Positions 22,647-30,570 of a stretch of 40,450 nucleotides of DNA are shown piece by piece. The notes beneath the pieces were generated by a model that ran no database searches, had not been told where the DNA came from, and was given only the letters and a program-made list of their open reading frames with translations. The position numbers were made by a program, and so were the translations under genes. Each line of letters starts with the position of its first letter. Positions within the stretch are counted from its first letter, which is position 1. Location: positions 1 through 40,450 of the forward strand of contig JAFTRA010000049.1 in assembly GCA_017462485.1 (NCBI GenBank). Direction: 5' to 3'. The stretch is from Clostridia bacterium (lineage in GTDB: Bacteria; Bacillota; Clostridia; Oscillospirales; CAG-272).

Positions 22647-23843
22647 ATGACTAATATTGCAATACTTGGCTTCGGTGTCGTAGGAAGCGGAGTCGCAAAG
22701 CTTATTACCGATAATAAGAATGAGGTTGCGAAGCTCGGCGGTGACGAAATCAATATAAAATACATTCTCGACTTGAGAGATTTTCCCGACTCTCCCTTTG
22801 CTGATAAGGTTATCCATAACTACGATAAAATAGTAAACGATCCCGAGATTTCGGTCGTTGTTGAGGTTATGGGCGGCTCTCATCCGGCTTACGAATATAC
22901 GGTAGCGGCGCTTAAAGCGGGAAAGAGTGTTATTACCTCTAATAAAGAGGTGGTTGCTAACTTCGGTGACGAGTTCCTCGCACTTGCTAAGGAGTGTGGC
23001 GTATGCTATCGCTTTGAAGCATCTGTCGGCGGTGGAATACCCGTTATATCACCCATTATCTCTTGTATAAAGCACAATAAGGTTTCGGAGGTGCGCGGTA
23101 TACTCAACGGAACGACTAACTATATTCTCACCCAGATGTTTACCTACGGTCAGAGCTTCGAGTCTGCCCTTAAAGATGCGCAGAAAAAGGGATATGCCGA
23201 GAGCAACCCCGATGCAGATATACTCGGTACCGACGCTTGCCGAAAGATAGCTATTTTGACGGCTCTCGTGTCGGAGAAGCTCGCCCCCGTGTCCGATATT
23301 CACACCGAGGGAATTACAAAAATACGTGATAACGACGTCAGCGCGGCAAACAAGATAGGAGCAACTATAAAGCTCGTCGGCAGAGGTATAATAAAGAACG
23401 GTAAGCCTATGGCTATGGTAGCTCCGTTTATCGTACCCACCGATATGCCCTTATCCCAGGTAAGCGGAGTTTATAACGCTGTCGAGGTAGTTGCGGAGCC
23501 TCTTGGAAACGTAATGTTCTACGGTCAGGGCGCAGGCGCGGGAGCTACGGCATCAGCAGTTGTCAGCGACCTTATGCAGATTATGACCACAGGTACGGCT
23601 TACCCGGCGCCCGTGTTCGAAAAGTGCGGAGACTTCGCTTCGTTTGATAACTTCTCGTGCAAGCGCTACCTTGCTCTCTCGAAGAGTGACGTCGAGGCTG
23701 TCTTAAAGACGCTTATCGAGAATTCCGACGTAATATACGACGGCGAGGACGAAGTTCAGCTCATCACGTCTGAAATGACGGAAGCCGAGCTTACCAAGAT
23801 GCTTGGAGATACAAAGCCTCTTTCTCATATAAGAATGCTTTAA
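22647..23843 (+). CDS. hom: Homoserine dehydrogenase
   Basis: 398 residues. Reduces aspartate semialdehyde to homoserine, the branch point to threonine and methionine. The NAD(P)-binding loop is GFGVVGSG (8-15), the SNKE Lys is present, and the signature ILNGTTNYILT and the substrate-binding stretch with Asp (GYAESNPDADILGTDACRK) are clear. At about 398 residues it is shorter than the usual 430; the C-terminal part (CKRYLALSKSDVEAVLKTLIE...QLITSEMTEAEL) looks like a reduced or diverged ACT domain, so threonine feedback may be altered. It forms a single-gene unit with promoter 22574 and terminator 23885. Confidence 0.95.
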   Translation: MTNIAILGFGVVGSGVAKLITDNKNEVAKLGGDEINIKYILDLRDFPDSPFADKVIHNYDKIVNDPEISVVVEVMGGSHPAYEYTVAALKAGKSVITSNKEVVANFGDEFLALAKECGVCYRFEASVGGGIPVISPIISCIKHNKVSEVRGILNGTTNYILTQMFTYGQSFESALKDAQKKGYAESNPDADILGTDACRKIAILTALVSEKLAPVSDIHTEGITKIRDNDVSAANKIGATIKLVGRGIIKNGKPMAMVAPFIVPTDMPLSQVSGVYNAVEVVAEPLGNVMFYGQGAGAGATASAVVSDLMQIMTTGTAYPAPVFEKCGDFASFDNFSCKRYLALSKSDVEAVLKTLIENSDVIYDGEDEVQLITSEMTEAELTKMLGDTKPLSHIRML

Positions 23844-23884
23844 TCAATTTGTAGATAAGAATACTTTAATAAATTCGTAAATGT

Positions 23885-23945
23885 AAAACAGAGAGGTAAC
23901 GGTAAACGCCTTTATGAAGCACGTACCGCAGGCCTCTCTGTTTTT
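23885..23945. terminator. Long-loop bidirectional terminator
   Basis: AAAACAGAGAGG (23885-23896) and CCTCTCTGTTTT (23933-23944) form a perfect 12-base-pair stem with a 36-base loop and T runs on both sides. It ends hom (plus) and can also stop readthrough from the convergent AGCS gene (minus). Confidence 0.75.
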
Positions 23946-24004
23946 ATTTGTTTTTGAGGAATATTATTCGTCTCTGATTTTGAGAGCGCTATTGATAGTT
24001 TTTA

Positions 24005-24033
24005 CATAAGGTGATAAAAAAAGTTACCTTATG
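24005..24033. repeat. Inverted repeat downstream of the AGCS gene
   Basis: CATAAGGT (24005-24012) and ACCTTATG (24026-24033) with an A-rich 13-base loop. On the minus strand the loop reads as a T run. It may help end the symporter transcript, but no U tract follows the stem. Confidence 0.4.
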
Positions 24034-24043
24034 GAGCGTACTG

Positions 24044-25327
24044 TTAAGGACACCCATCTAGTTTTGAGCTTTCCTTTATTACGGCTGTAAGCGTAATTAG
24101 AGAGAGGAGAAAGAGCGTCGTGTCTATAATAAAGAGCGTTTGAGATATTTTTCCGAAAAGTCCTGCGGTAAAGAGTGTGAAAAAGGCAGTGGCATAAACA
24201 AACAGAAGCCTTTTCCCGAATAAATGCTCAAAAGAAACTCTTCCGTAATAGTACCAGCATAGAACCGTGGATATCGCAAAGGCGAGGATAGAGAATAGAA
24301 GTAAAAACGGTGCGCTGGCGCCTAAATAGCGGGAGAATATATCGGTTATTTCCTTTAAGCTTAAAAGACCCACGCCGTCATAACCGCCGAGAAGCACCGC
24401 AAAAGCGGTGAGAGGGCAGAGAAAGAGCGTGTCAAAGAAAACCTCTATAATGCCAAATACGCCTGCCGCCCTTGCTTCATCCGGGCTTGCTTCGTCGTAT
24501 GGGGAGGCGGTGTCTTTTTCGGACTCTCTGTGCGAGGTGTGAGAAAAGGAAGAGGTGCCTGCTCCCGCTTCGTTGGAAAGAAGTCCTCTCGCAAAGCCTT
24601 CCTTTATGCCAGAGGCGCTGATAAATCCAAGCACTCCACCCGATATGCTACCGAAATTGAAGGCGTTTTTCATAACTGCCGAAATCACTTCCGCAAGCCT
24701 TTCAATTTCGCTCAAAATGATAATCAAGCACATACCCGTGTAAACTAAAGCGGCCGTGGGAATAATCAGCGCAACCGCCCCCTTTATACGCTCCTTGCCC
24801 AAAATACATATAATTACCGTAAAAACTATTATCGGTATAAATAAGAGTCTTGCTCTGGCAAAAAAAACAGTCTCGGCGCTGTCCCTTATAGCTTCGGCTT
24901 GGAAAACAGAGCCCATAAAAAACGCAAGTATAAGCGCAAGCGCGGCATACGTCTTGCCGATAAGCTTTCCAAAAGCTCCAAAGGCTCTTTCAAGAAGCCC
25001 TATAATGCCCTTACTGCTATGGCAGAGGGTGGAAAGGTACACCTCAGAGTATTTTATTACCGAGGAAAAAAGCGCTGAAGCGATGAGCCAAAAAACACTT
25101 CCCGCTCCGCCGATGGATATTCCCACGGCAACTCCAACTATGTTTCCGACACCGAGTGTTCCCGCAAGCGCAAGCATCAAAGAAACCACCGATTTTTTTG
25201 AATTTTTACCCGAAAATGCAAACTTAAGTGTTCTTTTTGGGTGCAAAATGAAAAAGAATTTAGTTTTAATTAGTAAATACGTACCGCTGGTTATTATTAA
25301 AAACGGCAAGAATGAAAGTAGTGACAT
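24044..25327 (-). CDS. AGCS family sodium:alanine/glycine symporter
   Basis: 427 residues with about ten membrane helices. Sodium-driven uptake of small neutral amino acids. Family motifs are GTLGVGNIVGVA (about 56-67), GSVFQAEAIRDS and GFARGLLSNEAGAGTSSFSH. It is somewhat shorter than the usual 450-480 residues, with reduced N- and C-termini and a Ser/Glu-rich loop (HRESEKDTASPYDEAS). GGAGG precedes ATG 25327 but lies in the 3' arm of a hairpin (25336-25357), which may restrain translation. It converges on hom. The exact amino acid is not readable. Confidence 0.85.
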   Translation of the reverse strand: MSLLSFLPFLIITSGTYLLIKTKFFFILHPKRTLKFAFSGKNSKKSVVSLMLALAGTLGVGNIVGVAVGISIGGAGSVFWLIASALFSSVIKYSEVYLSTLCHSSKGIIGLLERAFGAFGKLIGKTYAALALILAFFMGSVFQAEAIRDSAETVFFARARLLFIPIIVFTVIICILGKERIKGAVALIIPTAALVYTGMCLIIILSEIERLAEVISAVMKNAFNFGSISGGVLGFISASGIKEGFARGLLSNEAGAGTSSFSHTSHRESEKDTASPYDEASPDEARAAGVFGIIEVFFDTLFLCPLTAFAVLLGGYDGVGLLSLKEITDIFSRYLGASAPFLLLFSILAFAISTVLCWYYYGRVSFEHLFGKRLLFVYATAFFTLFTAGLFGKISQTLFIIDTTLFLLSLITLTAVIKESSKLDGCP

Positions 25328-25335
25328 AAAAAATC

Positions 25336-25357
25336 CTCCGCTAAAATTTATGCGGAG
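25336..25357 (-). promoter_or_regulatory. Hairpin masking the ribosome binding site of the AGCS gene
   Basis: On the minus strand CTCCGC pairs with GCGGAG, and the latter contains the AGGAGG-like site for ATG 25327. A run of T (GGATTTTTTATG) follows, so the same hairpin also resembles a terminator. Translational control is inferred. Confidence 0.5.
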
Positions 25358-25361
25358 AATT

Positions 25362-25389
25362 TTTAAAATATGAAGGCTAATCCTTCATA
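25362..25389 (-). terminator. Intrinsic terminator after the zinc-ribbon gene
   Basis: TATGAAGG (25369-25376) pairs with CCTTCATA (25382-25389); on the minus strand TTTTAAAAATT follows. It lies between the zinc-ribbon gene (ends 25430) and the AGCS start. A further inverted repeat TAAGCG/CGCTTA spans 25388-25421. Confidence 0.65.
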
Positions 25390-25429
25390 AGCGCCGCTCG
25401 CTTTTTAATGCGTCGCTTAGAGGAGTAAA

Positions 25430-25909
25430 TTAAATGACGAATTTAATGATAAAGAAAATAACAGCTCCGAGAAGAATTATGCCTGCCGCCCAAGAGGTTA
25501 TTGTATCGAAGAGCTTCATTACCTTTGCTTCCTTTTCATCTTTAGCTCGGTCCTCTTCGGTTTCTTCGAGGTCCTCGGTGATTTCGAACTCTTCCTCGTC
25601 CTCTTTTTCGTCAATGCTGAAATCATACGTGCCGTCATTGATTTTCTCGGCTCTGTCCTTTGCCTCGGAAATAATGGAGTTCACAGTGTTTATAACCTGA
25701 ATATCACCCGTATCTCCTCGAGTTAGGGCATCTCCGAGAGATTGGCAGGAATTTATGATTTCCTCATAGTCTCTTGATGCGGTCGCACGCTCTACCGTGT
25801 CCGCGCATTCGTCACATAAGCATTTTGGAGAGCCGTAAGCACTCATAGTTAAAATGGGAGCATCGTCGCGCTCAAGCATTCTTTTGCAGACGCAGCAATA
25901 TTTAGCCAT
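25430..25909 (-). CDS. Zinc-ribbon protein with C-terminal membrane anchor, unknown function
   Basis: 159 residues. The N-terminus has a four-cysteine site (YCCVCKR ... CLCDEC, about residues 5-35) typical of a small zinc ribbon. The middle is helical and very acidic (EEEFEITEDLEETEEDRAKDEKEAK), and one hydrophobic helix (about 138-157) ends the protein, so the zinc domain should face the cytoplasm. It starts 8 bases inside the DUF896 gene (ATGGCTAA overlap) with GGAGG upstream, so the two are translationally coupled. I do not recognise a named family. Confidence 0.7.
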   Translation of the reverse strand: MAKYCCVCKRMLERDDAPILTMSAYGSPKCLCDECADTVERATASRDYEEIINSCQSLGDALTRGDTGDIQVINTVNSIISEAKDRAEKINDGTYDFSIDEKEDEEEFEITEDLEETEEDRAKDEKEAKVMKLFDTITSWAAGIILLGAVIFFIIKFVI

Positions 25910-26072
25910 TCTTGTTTCCTCCGTTCTGTATTTCTCCGCGAAGTCCCGCGCGGAAGAACTTTAAATATTCTTCCCTGAGAGCCTGTCTTTCAGCCGTTTC
26001 CTCGGGGGTGAGCTCACGAGTCTTTGCGATTCTTCCGAGCTCGTTTATTCTGTCAATCTTTTTTCTGTCCAT
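25902..26072 (-). CDS. DUF896 (YnzC-like) small protein
   Basis: 56 residues, beginning MDRKKIDRINELGRIAKT. It has the DUF896 pattern: a helix with RINELGR.AKT, then LTPEE.AE..ALR.EYL..FRAGLRGEI. Bacillus YnzC and YneA-operon relatives are of this family, some linked to the SOS response. GGAG lies 8 bases before ATG 26072. The stop codon overlaps the next gene's start by 8 bases. Too short to be seen in a long-ORF search; the start, motif and coupling all agree. Confidence 0.85.
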   Translation of the reverse strand: MDRKKIDRINELGRIAKTRELTPEETAERQALREEYLKFFRAGLRGEIQNGGNKNG

Positions 26073-26088
26073 TTTAATCTCCGTTCTG

Positions 26089-26101
26089 CCGCTTTAAGCG
26101 G
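26089..26101. other. Perfect short palindrome between bioY and the DUF896 gene
   Basis: CCGCTT-T-AAGCGG. On the minus strand it is between the bioY stop and the DUF896 RBS and has no T run. Likely an intercistronic RNA hairpin. Confidence 0.4.
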
Positions 26102-26126
26102 ACACAAAAATTGTCTTTGAATCAGT

Positions 26127-26660
26127 TTAATAAAGGTTTATGATTTTTTTAATCCTTTTCGATAGGTAAAAAGCGAGGAGTATCTTTATCACGTCGGGAA
26201 TTATATAGGGGATAACGCATACCGTGAGTGCGGCAATAAAGCCAGAGCCGCCCGAATAAACGTAGGAAAACCAAAGCGCTCCCGAAAGATATATGAAGAC
26301 CATGGCTATGAAGGAATAAACAAGACCTTTTCTCTCGCCTTTTCCAAATGCCGCTTCAAGAGAAAGAAATATAAGAGAAGCCGGCGGAAATGCGATAATA
26401 AAGCCGCCGCTCGCGCCGAGGATATAACCGAATCCCGAGCCGAAGCCCGCAAAAACAGGAAGCCCTATGACGCCAAGCGCTACGTAAAGCGTAACCGAAG
26501 CTGCTCCCGAAGCACCGCCAAGGAGCATAAGCGCGAGAAAAATTCCGAAAATTTGCAAGGTCAAGGGAATAGGAAAGGGAATGGCAATCAGCGAGAAAAC
26601 CGAAATCAGCGCTGCAAAAAGCGCTATATAAAGAATTTTCTTGATTTGCTTGATTCTCAT
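26127..26660 (-). CDS. bioY: Biotin transporter BioY (ECF S component)
   Basis: 177 residues with six membrane helices. Binds biotin and works alone or with the ECF ATPase module (EcfA, EcfA', EcfT), none of which is in the window. Family motifs are the basic start KKILYIALFAALISVFS, IPFPIPLTLQIFGIFLA..LLGG..G, the substrate-loop region GVIGLPVFAGFGSGFGYILGASGGFIIAFP, and the last helices. AAGGA is upstream of ATG 26660. A strong promoter (26739-26767) precedes it with about 75 bases of leader. Confidence 0.93.
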   Translation of the reverse strand: MRIKQIKKILYIALFAALISVFSLIAIPFPIPLTLQIFGIFLALMLLGGASGAASVTLYVALGVIGLPVFAGFGSGFGYILGASGGFIIAFPPASLIFLSLEAAFGKGERKGLVYSFIAMVFIYLSGALWFSYVYSGGSGFIAALTVCVIPYIIPDVIKILLAFYLSKRIKKIINLY

Positions 26661-26738
26661 TCGTCCGTCCTTTTCGTTATTCCTTACTTTCGTCTTTGCT
26701 TCGATAATATTTTAGTTCTTTTCGAGTACTTTCAATAC

Positions 26739-26767
26739 ATTATACATTACGGAAAAGTTTTTGTCAA
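26739..26767 (-). promoter_or_regulatory. Consensus promoter of bioY
   Basis: On the minus strand TTGACA (26767-26762), 17 bases, TATAAT (26744-26739). Divergent from, and back-to-back with, the plus promoter at 26774. Confidence 0.88.
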
Positions 26768-26773
26768 GAAATA

Positions 26774-26802
26774 TTGACTTTTTTAAAATAATAGGATATA
26801 AT
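26774..26802 (+). promoter_or_regulatory. Near-consensus promoter for the cytidylate-kinase-like gene
   Basis: TTGACT (26774-26779), 17 bases, TATAAT (26797-26802), followed by CCGGAGG and ATG 26842. Confidence 0.88.
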
Positions 26803-26841
26803 ATTTAGGTTAAAGTAAAAGTTTTCTCCCGGAGGTTCGCT

Positions 26842-27660
26842 ATGAAAGAAAAAATTTCGCTTGCTGGCGATTTGGGAAGCGGAAAAAGCACGGTGTCCGA
26901 TATACTTATAAAAAGACTTGACGCGGAGTATTACTCTACGGGAAAAATCGTAAGAGCCGTAGCTGAAAAGCGCGGTATGACTGTCGTTGAGCTTAACAAG
27001 TATATGGAAACCCACCCGGAGCTTGATAAGGAAATTGACGATGGCTTGGTCGAGCTTTCTAAGGTGGACAGGCGTTTGATAATAGACTCAAGAATGGCTT
27101 GGCACTTTACCGAGGGTACTTTTAAGGTTTATCTTTCGGTTGATATTGAAACCAGTGCGCTTCGAATTATGGGAGCTAACCGCAAGGGAGAGCACGCTGC
27201 CTCTCTTGAAGAGACGGTAAGAGATACGAAGGCTCGCCGTGAGAGCGAGAAGAAGCGTTATCTCGAGCAGTACGGCGTGGATATCAAGGACTTGACCAAT
27301 TACGACCTTATAGTAGATACCACGGTTGCTACTCCCGAAGAGGTCAGCGAGTGTATAGCAGAGAGCTTCGAGACGTGGCTTCGTGATAAGAGCTTTTCCA
27401 AAGCTTATATATCGACGGAAAGACTTAATTTCCCCGACGAAGAGCTGAATGCGGAGCTTATTGCGAGCCTTGCGGCAAGGCTTGAGGCGGGTGAGGAAAT
27501 TCCATTTGCCGAAATTGTCTTGCACGACGGAGAGTTCTACGTAGTGTCGGGAGCAGAGTCCGCTATGGCGCATACCTTCTCATTTGCGCCCTTTATTCCC
27601 GCAAAGCTCGTAAAAGGCGAGCCTTCCGGAAAATTCGTTAAAATGAGAAATTCACTTTGA
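26842..27660 (+). CDS. Cytidylate-kinase-like P-loop protein with extra C-terminal domain
   Basis: 272 residues. The P-loop GDLGSGKST (9-17), YYSTGKIVRAVAEKRGMTVVELNKYMETHPELDKEID and the DSRMAWH segment match the short archaeal-type (d)CMP kinases more than classical bacterial Cmk. Residues 1-180 form the kinase; about 185-272 are an additional region with no family I recognise (LNFPDEELNAELIASLAARLEAGE... VLHDGEFYVVSGAESAM). RRESEKKRYLEQYG fits the LID arginine region. It has its own promoter, CGGAGG as RBS, and argS follows 21 bases later. CMP kinase activity is likely but not certain. Confidence 0.7.
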   Translation: MKEKISLAGDLGSGKSTVSDILIKRLDAEYYSTGKIVRAVAEKRGMTVVELNKYMETHPELDKEIDDGLVELSKVDRRLIIDSRMAWHFTEGTFKVYLSVDIETSALRIMGANRKGEHAASLEETVRDTKARRESEKKRYLEQYGVDIKDLTNYDLIVDTTVATPEEVSECIAESFETWLRDKSFSKAYISTERLNFPDEELNAELIASLAARLEAGEEIPFAEIVLHDGEFYVVSGAESAMAHTFSFAPFIPAKLVKGEPSGKFVKMRNSL

Positions 27661-27681
27661 TTTTATAAACGGAGAATTGCT

Positions 27682-29433
27682 ATGTTAAAATTAAAGAAAA
27701 AGACGGCGTCTCTTCTTTCAGAAGCGGTTGAAAAGCTTTTTGGCGAGGGGCTTCTTTCATCTGATGAAATATTTGAAATGCTTGAGTATCCCCCGGATAG
27801 AAGCATGGGAGATATTGCTTTGCCCTGCTTCCGTCTTTCGAAGGCTTTAAGAAAAGCGCCCCCCGTAATAGCTTCATCGCTCGCTACTGAAATTTCCTGC
27901 GATGAGTTTTCCGAAATAAACGCTATGGGCGGATATCTTAACTTCAAAATAAGCCCTACTGCTTTTGCGGCAAGAGTTGTATCCGATATTGATGCGTCGG
28001 GTGATAAGTACGGCTCTCCTATGACGGGAGAGGGAAAGACGGTTGTTCTCGACTATTCGTCTCCCAACGTTGCAAAGCCCTTCCATATAGGTCACCTCGG
28101 TACGACGGTTATAGGTCATTCCTTGAAGCTTCTTCACGAGTTTGCGGGATATAAATGCGTAGGCATAAACTACCTCGGAGACTGGGGAACTCAGTTCGGT
28201 AAGCTTATAGTAGCTTATAAGAGGTGGGGAAATAAAGAGGTAATAGAAGAGGGCGGCGTTGACGAGCTTGTAAAGCTTTACGTCAAGATAAACAACGCTA
28301 TAAAGGAAGAAGAGGAAGCGAGCCTTTTAAAAAATCCCGACGCAAAAGCGTCATCGGCTCTCGGTGACGAGTCCCGTAAGGAGTTTACGAAGCTCGAGCA
28401 CGGCGACGAGGAAAACCTTGAGCTTTGGCGCTGGTTCGTATCCGTCAGCCTTGCGGAGTATGAGAAAACATATAAGATGCTCGGCATAAGCTTCGATAGC
28501 TATAAGGGAGAGTCCTTCTACACCGATAAAATGCCAGCCCAGGTTGAAAAGCTTCGCAATATGGGACTTCTTGAAATAGACGACGGCGCATCAATAGTAA
28601 ACCTCGATAAATGGAATATGCCCGTATGCCTTATACTCAAGCGTGACGGTTCAACCCTCTATCCCACAAGAGATATAGCGGCAGCGGTTTACCGCAAGGG
28701 CGAGTATAACTTCGATAAAGCAATTTACGTAACGAGCGCAGCGCAGTCGCTTCATTTTGCGCAGTGGTTCAAGGTCGTGGAGCTTATGGGCTACGATTGG
28801 TACGATAAGCTCGTTCACGTGCCTTACGGAACTGTAAGCATCAACGGAGCAAAGCTTGCGACGAGAACGGGTAACGTAATACTTCTCCGTGACCTCTTCG
28901 ACGAGGCAATAAAGAGAGTTTACGAGATAACCAAGGAGAAGCATCCCGACGAGGCTGAATGCCGTGAAATTTCCGAAAAGGTCGGTGTTGGCGCGGTAAT
29001 CTTCTACTATCTCTCGAATAACAGAATCAGAGATATCAACTTCGTTATGGAGGAGGCTCTGTCCTTTGACGGTAACACGGGCCCCTACGTTCAGTACACC
29101 TATGCGCGTACCTGCTCGATTCTTGAGAAGGCAGGGGAAAAGGGCAAGATGACCGACGCTCCTCTTACCGAGGTTGAGTTCGAGCTTGCGAAAACGCTCT
29201 CAATCTTCCCCGAGAGAATCAAGAGCGCTATTGCGGACTATGAGCCGAGCGTTGTAACGAGATATATTCTCGACCTTGCAGCAGCGTTTAACCGCTTCTA
29301 TCACGACTGCAAAATTGCAGCCTGCGAGGACGAAAAGCTTCGTTCAAGCCGTCTTGCTTTGACTGCGGCAACCAGTCAGGTGCTTAAGACCGCATTAAAG
29401 CTTATCTGTATGCAAACACCTGAAAAAATTTAA
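27682..29433 (+). CDS. argS: Arginyl-tRNA synthetase
   Basis: 583 residues, class I. Charges tRNA-Arg in the cytoplasm. The N-terminal additional domain (1-100) is followed by the Rossmann fold with the HIGH motif in PFHIGHLG, and LGDWGTQFGKL, an ArgS hallmark. The second signature is the variant KLATRTGN in place of a full KMSKS, as usual for ArgS. The helical anticodon-binding (DALR-type) domain is at the end. GGAG precedes ATG 27682. Confidence 0.95.
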   Translation: MLKLKKKTASLLSEAVEKLFGEGLLSSDEIFEMLEYPPDRSMGDIALPCFRLSKALRKAPPVIASSLATEISCDEFSEINAMGGYLNFKISPTAFAARVVSDIDASGDKYGSPMTGEGKTVVLDYSSPNVAKPFHIGHLGTTVIGHSLKLLHEFAGYKCVGINYLGDWGTQFGKLIVAYKRWGNKEVIEEGGVDELVKLYVKINNAIKEEEEASLLKNPDAKASSALGDESRKEFTKLEHGDEENLELWRWFVSVSLAEYEKTYKMLGISFDSYKGESFYTDKMPAQVEKLRNMGLLEIDDGASIVNLDKWNMPVCLILKRDGSTLYPTRDIAAAVYRKGEYNFDKAIYVTSAAQSLHFAQWFKVVELMGYDWYDKLVHVPYGTVSINGAKLATRTGNVILLRDLFDEAIKRVYEITKEKHPDEAECREISEKVGVGAVIFYYLSNNRIRDINFVMEEALSFDGNTGPYVQYTYARTCSILEKAGEKGKMTDAPLTEVEFELAKTLSIFPERIKSAIADYEPSVVTRYILDLAAAFNRFYHDCKIAACEDEKLRSSRLALTAATSQVLKTALKLICMQTPEKI

Positions 29434-29494
29434 TAAATGTTAACAAATATTTGCATTTTGGTGCAAAAATACGAAATAAAGCAGGGAGAAAACA

Positions 29495-30220
29495 ATGTCA
29501 GGACATTCAAAGTGGAACAATATTAAACACAAAAAAGAGAAGTCAGATGCCGCAAAGGCAAAAATCTTTACTAAGATAGGTAAGGAGATGGCGGTTGCCA
29601 TAAAAGCAGGCGGACCCGACCCGAACAATAACAATAAGCTTCGTGACCTTATCGCAAAGGCTAAGGCAAACAACGTGCCTAACGACAATATTCAAAGAAC
29701 TATCAAAAAGTTCACCGACAACAACGATATCAACTACGAGGAAATCACCTACGAGGGCTACGGCCCTTCGGGAGTTGCTATCATAGTTGAAACCTCTACC
29801 GATAACAGAAACCGTACCGCAGGAAACGTTCGCGCGGCGTTCAACAAGTATGGCGGAAATATGGGTCAGAGCGGCAGCGTTTCATTTATGTTTGAGGAAA
29901 AGGGCGTTATCACCATAGTTGACGAGGACGAGGAGATAGACGAGGATAAGATTATGGAGGATTCGCTCGAGTGCGGCGCAGAGGATATCAAGTGCGAAGA
30001 GGGCGAATATACCATTTATACCGACCCTGCCGAGCTTGACTCCGTAAGAGACGCAATCATCTCTCTCGGATATAAGATTGACACGGCTGACGTTGCAAAG
30101 GTTCCCTCGACCTACGTTGAGCTTACGAATGAGGAAGATATCGAGAATATGGAAAAAATGCTCGATAAGTTCAATGAGGACGACGACGTAAACGCAGTTT
30201 ATCACAACTGGGATAACTAA
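29495..30220 (+). CDS. yebC: YebC/PmpR family protein
   Basis: 241 residues. MSGHSKWNNIKHKK, the universal start of the family, is perfect. The rest includes GGPDPNNNNKLRDLIAKAKANNVPNDNI, GGNMGQSGSVSFMF and acidic patches. YebC-type proteins act as transcriptional regulators in some bacteria and, in more recent work, as translation factors that help ribosomes through proline-rich stretches. GGGAG is upstream of ATG 29495, and argS ends 61 bases before. Its transcript ends at 30237-30283. Confidence 0.95.
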   Translation: MSGHSKWNNIKHKKEKSDAAKAKIFTKIGKEMAVAIKAGGPDPNNNNKLRDLIAKAKANNVPNDNIQRTIKKFTDNNDINYEEITYEGYGPSGVAIIVETSTDNRNRTAGNVRAAFNKYGGNMGQSGSVSFMFEEKGVITIVDEDEEIDEDKIMEDSLECGAEDIKCEEGEYTIYTDPAELDSVRDAIISLGYKIDTADVAKVPSTYVELTNEEDIENMEKMLDKFNEDDDVNAVYHNWDN

Positions 30221-30236
30221 TTGAATAATTATAAAG

Positions 30237-30283
30237 CGCTGAGAGCGAGCCTTGATTTTAAGGTATGTTCTCGGCGTTTTATT
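30237..30283 (+). terminator. Intrinsic terminator after yebC
   Basis: CGCTGAGA (30237-30244) pairs with TCTCGGCG (30269-30276) with one G-U, plus inner CCTT/AAGG, followed by TTTTATTG. Confidence 0.82.
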
Positions 30284-30312
30284 GTATAATTATAAAAACT
30301 TTGCCAAGCATA

Positions 30313-30341
30313 TTTACAAAACTCGAAAATTGTGATATAAT
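30313..30341 (+). promoter_or_regulatory. Promoter of the structured RNA
   Basis: TTTACA (30313-30318), 17 bases, TATAAT (30336-30341). The expected start about 7 bases later falls on G30348, the first base of a 12-base-pair closing stem. Confidence 0.82.
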
Positions 30342-30347
30342 GAAAAT

Positions 30348-30520
30348 GCGAAACAAACCGAATATGGCATTAGGAGTATTTTTTTGTATGGGGGTACTCT
30401 GCCTTTTTGCGTCCGCAAAGATTTGAATTTGGTAAAAAGTACAAGTTCCGTCTTTGCGGATACGGATATTCTCCTATTTGTCAAAGGTTTGTTTCGCAGC
30501 AATAGGGGCTTGCGCTTTTT
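30348..30520 (+). ncRNA. Structured non-coding RNA, rod-like and possibly 6S RNA
   Basis: No ORF fits, but the RNA folds as a rod. GCGAAACAAACC (30348-30359) pairs perfectly with GGTTTGTTTCGC (30486-30497). Then come an internal loop, TAGGAG/CTCCTA, a large central bubble, TCCGCAAAGA/TCTTTGCGGA, and GAATTTG/CAAGTTC with an A-rich end loop. A GCTTTTT tract (30514-30520) and a second hairpin with TTTTT follow. A closed stem starting at the transcript start, a central bubble and a length near 170 bases fit 6S RNA, which binds RNA polymerase. The bubble is very asymmetric, however, and I cannot match the consensus. A cis-regulator of the next gene is the alternative. Confidence 0.5.
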
Positions 30521-30521
30521 C

Positions 30522-30550
30522 GGTGCGTGACCTCGGTTGCGCACCTTTTT
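30522..30550 (+). terminator. Intrinsic terminator after the structured RNA
   Basis: GGTGCG (30522-30527) pairs with CGCACC (30540-30545), followed directly by TTTTT. It lies only 20 bases before the ATG of the next small gene, so that gene needs readthrough or regulated antitermination. Confidence 0.8.
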
Positions 30551-30570
30551 GTTTATGGGGGTATATACGT

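Noticed and set aside
30454-30570. Upstream in-frame extension of the Cys-rich protein
   Set aside because: The extension covers the 3' half of the structured RNA and its terminator; ATG 30571 is the better start.
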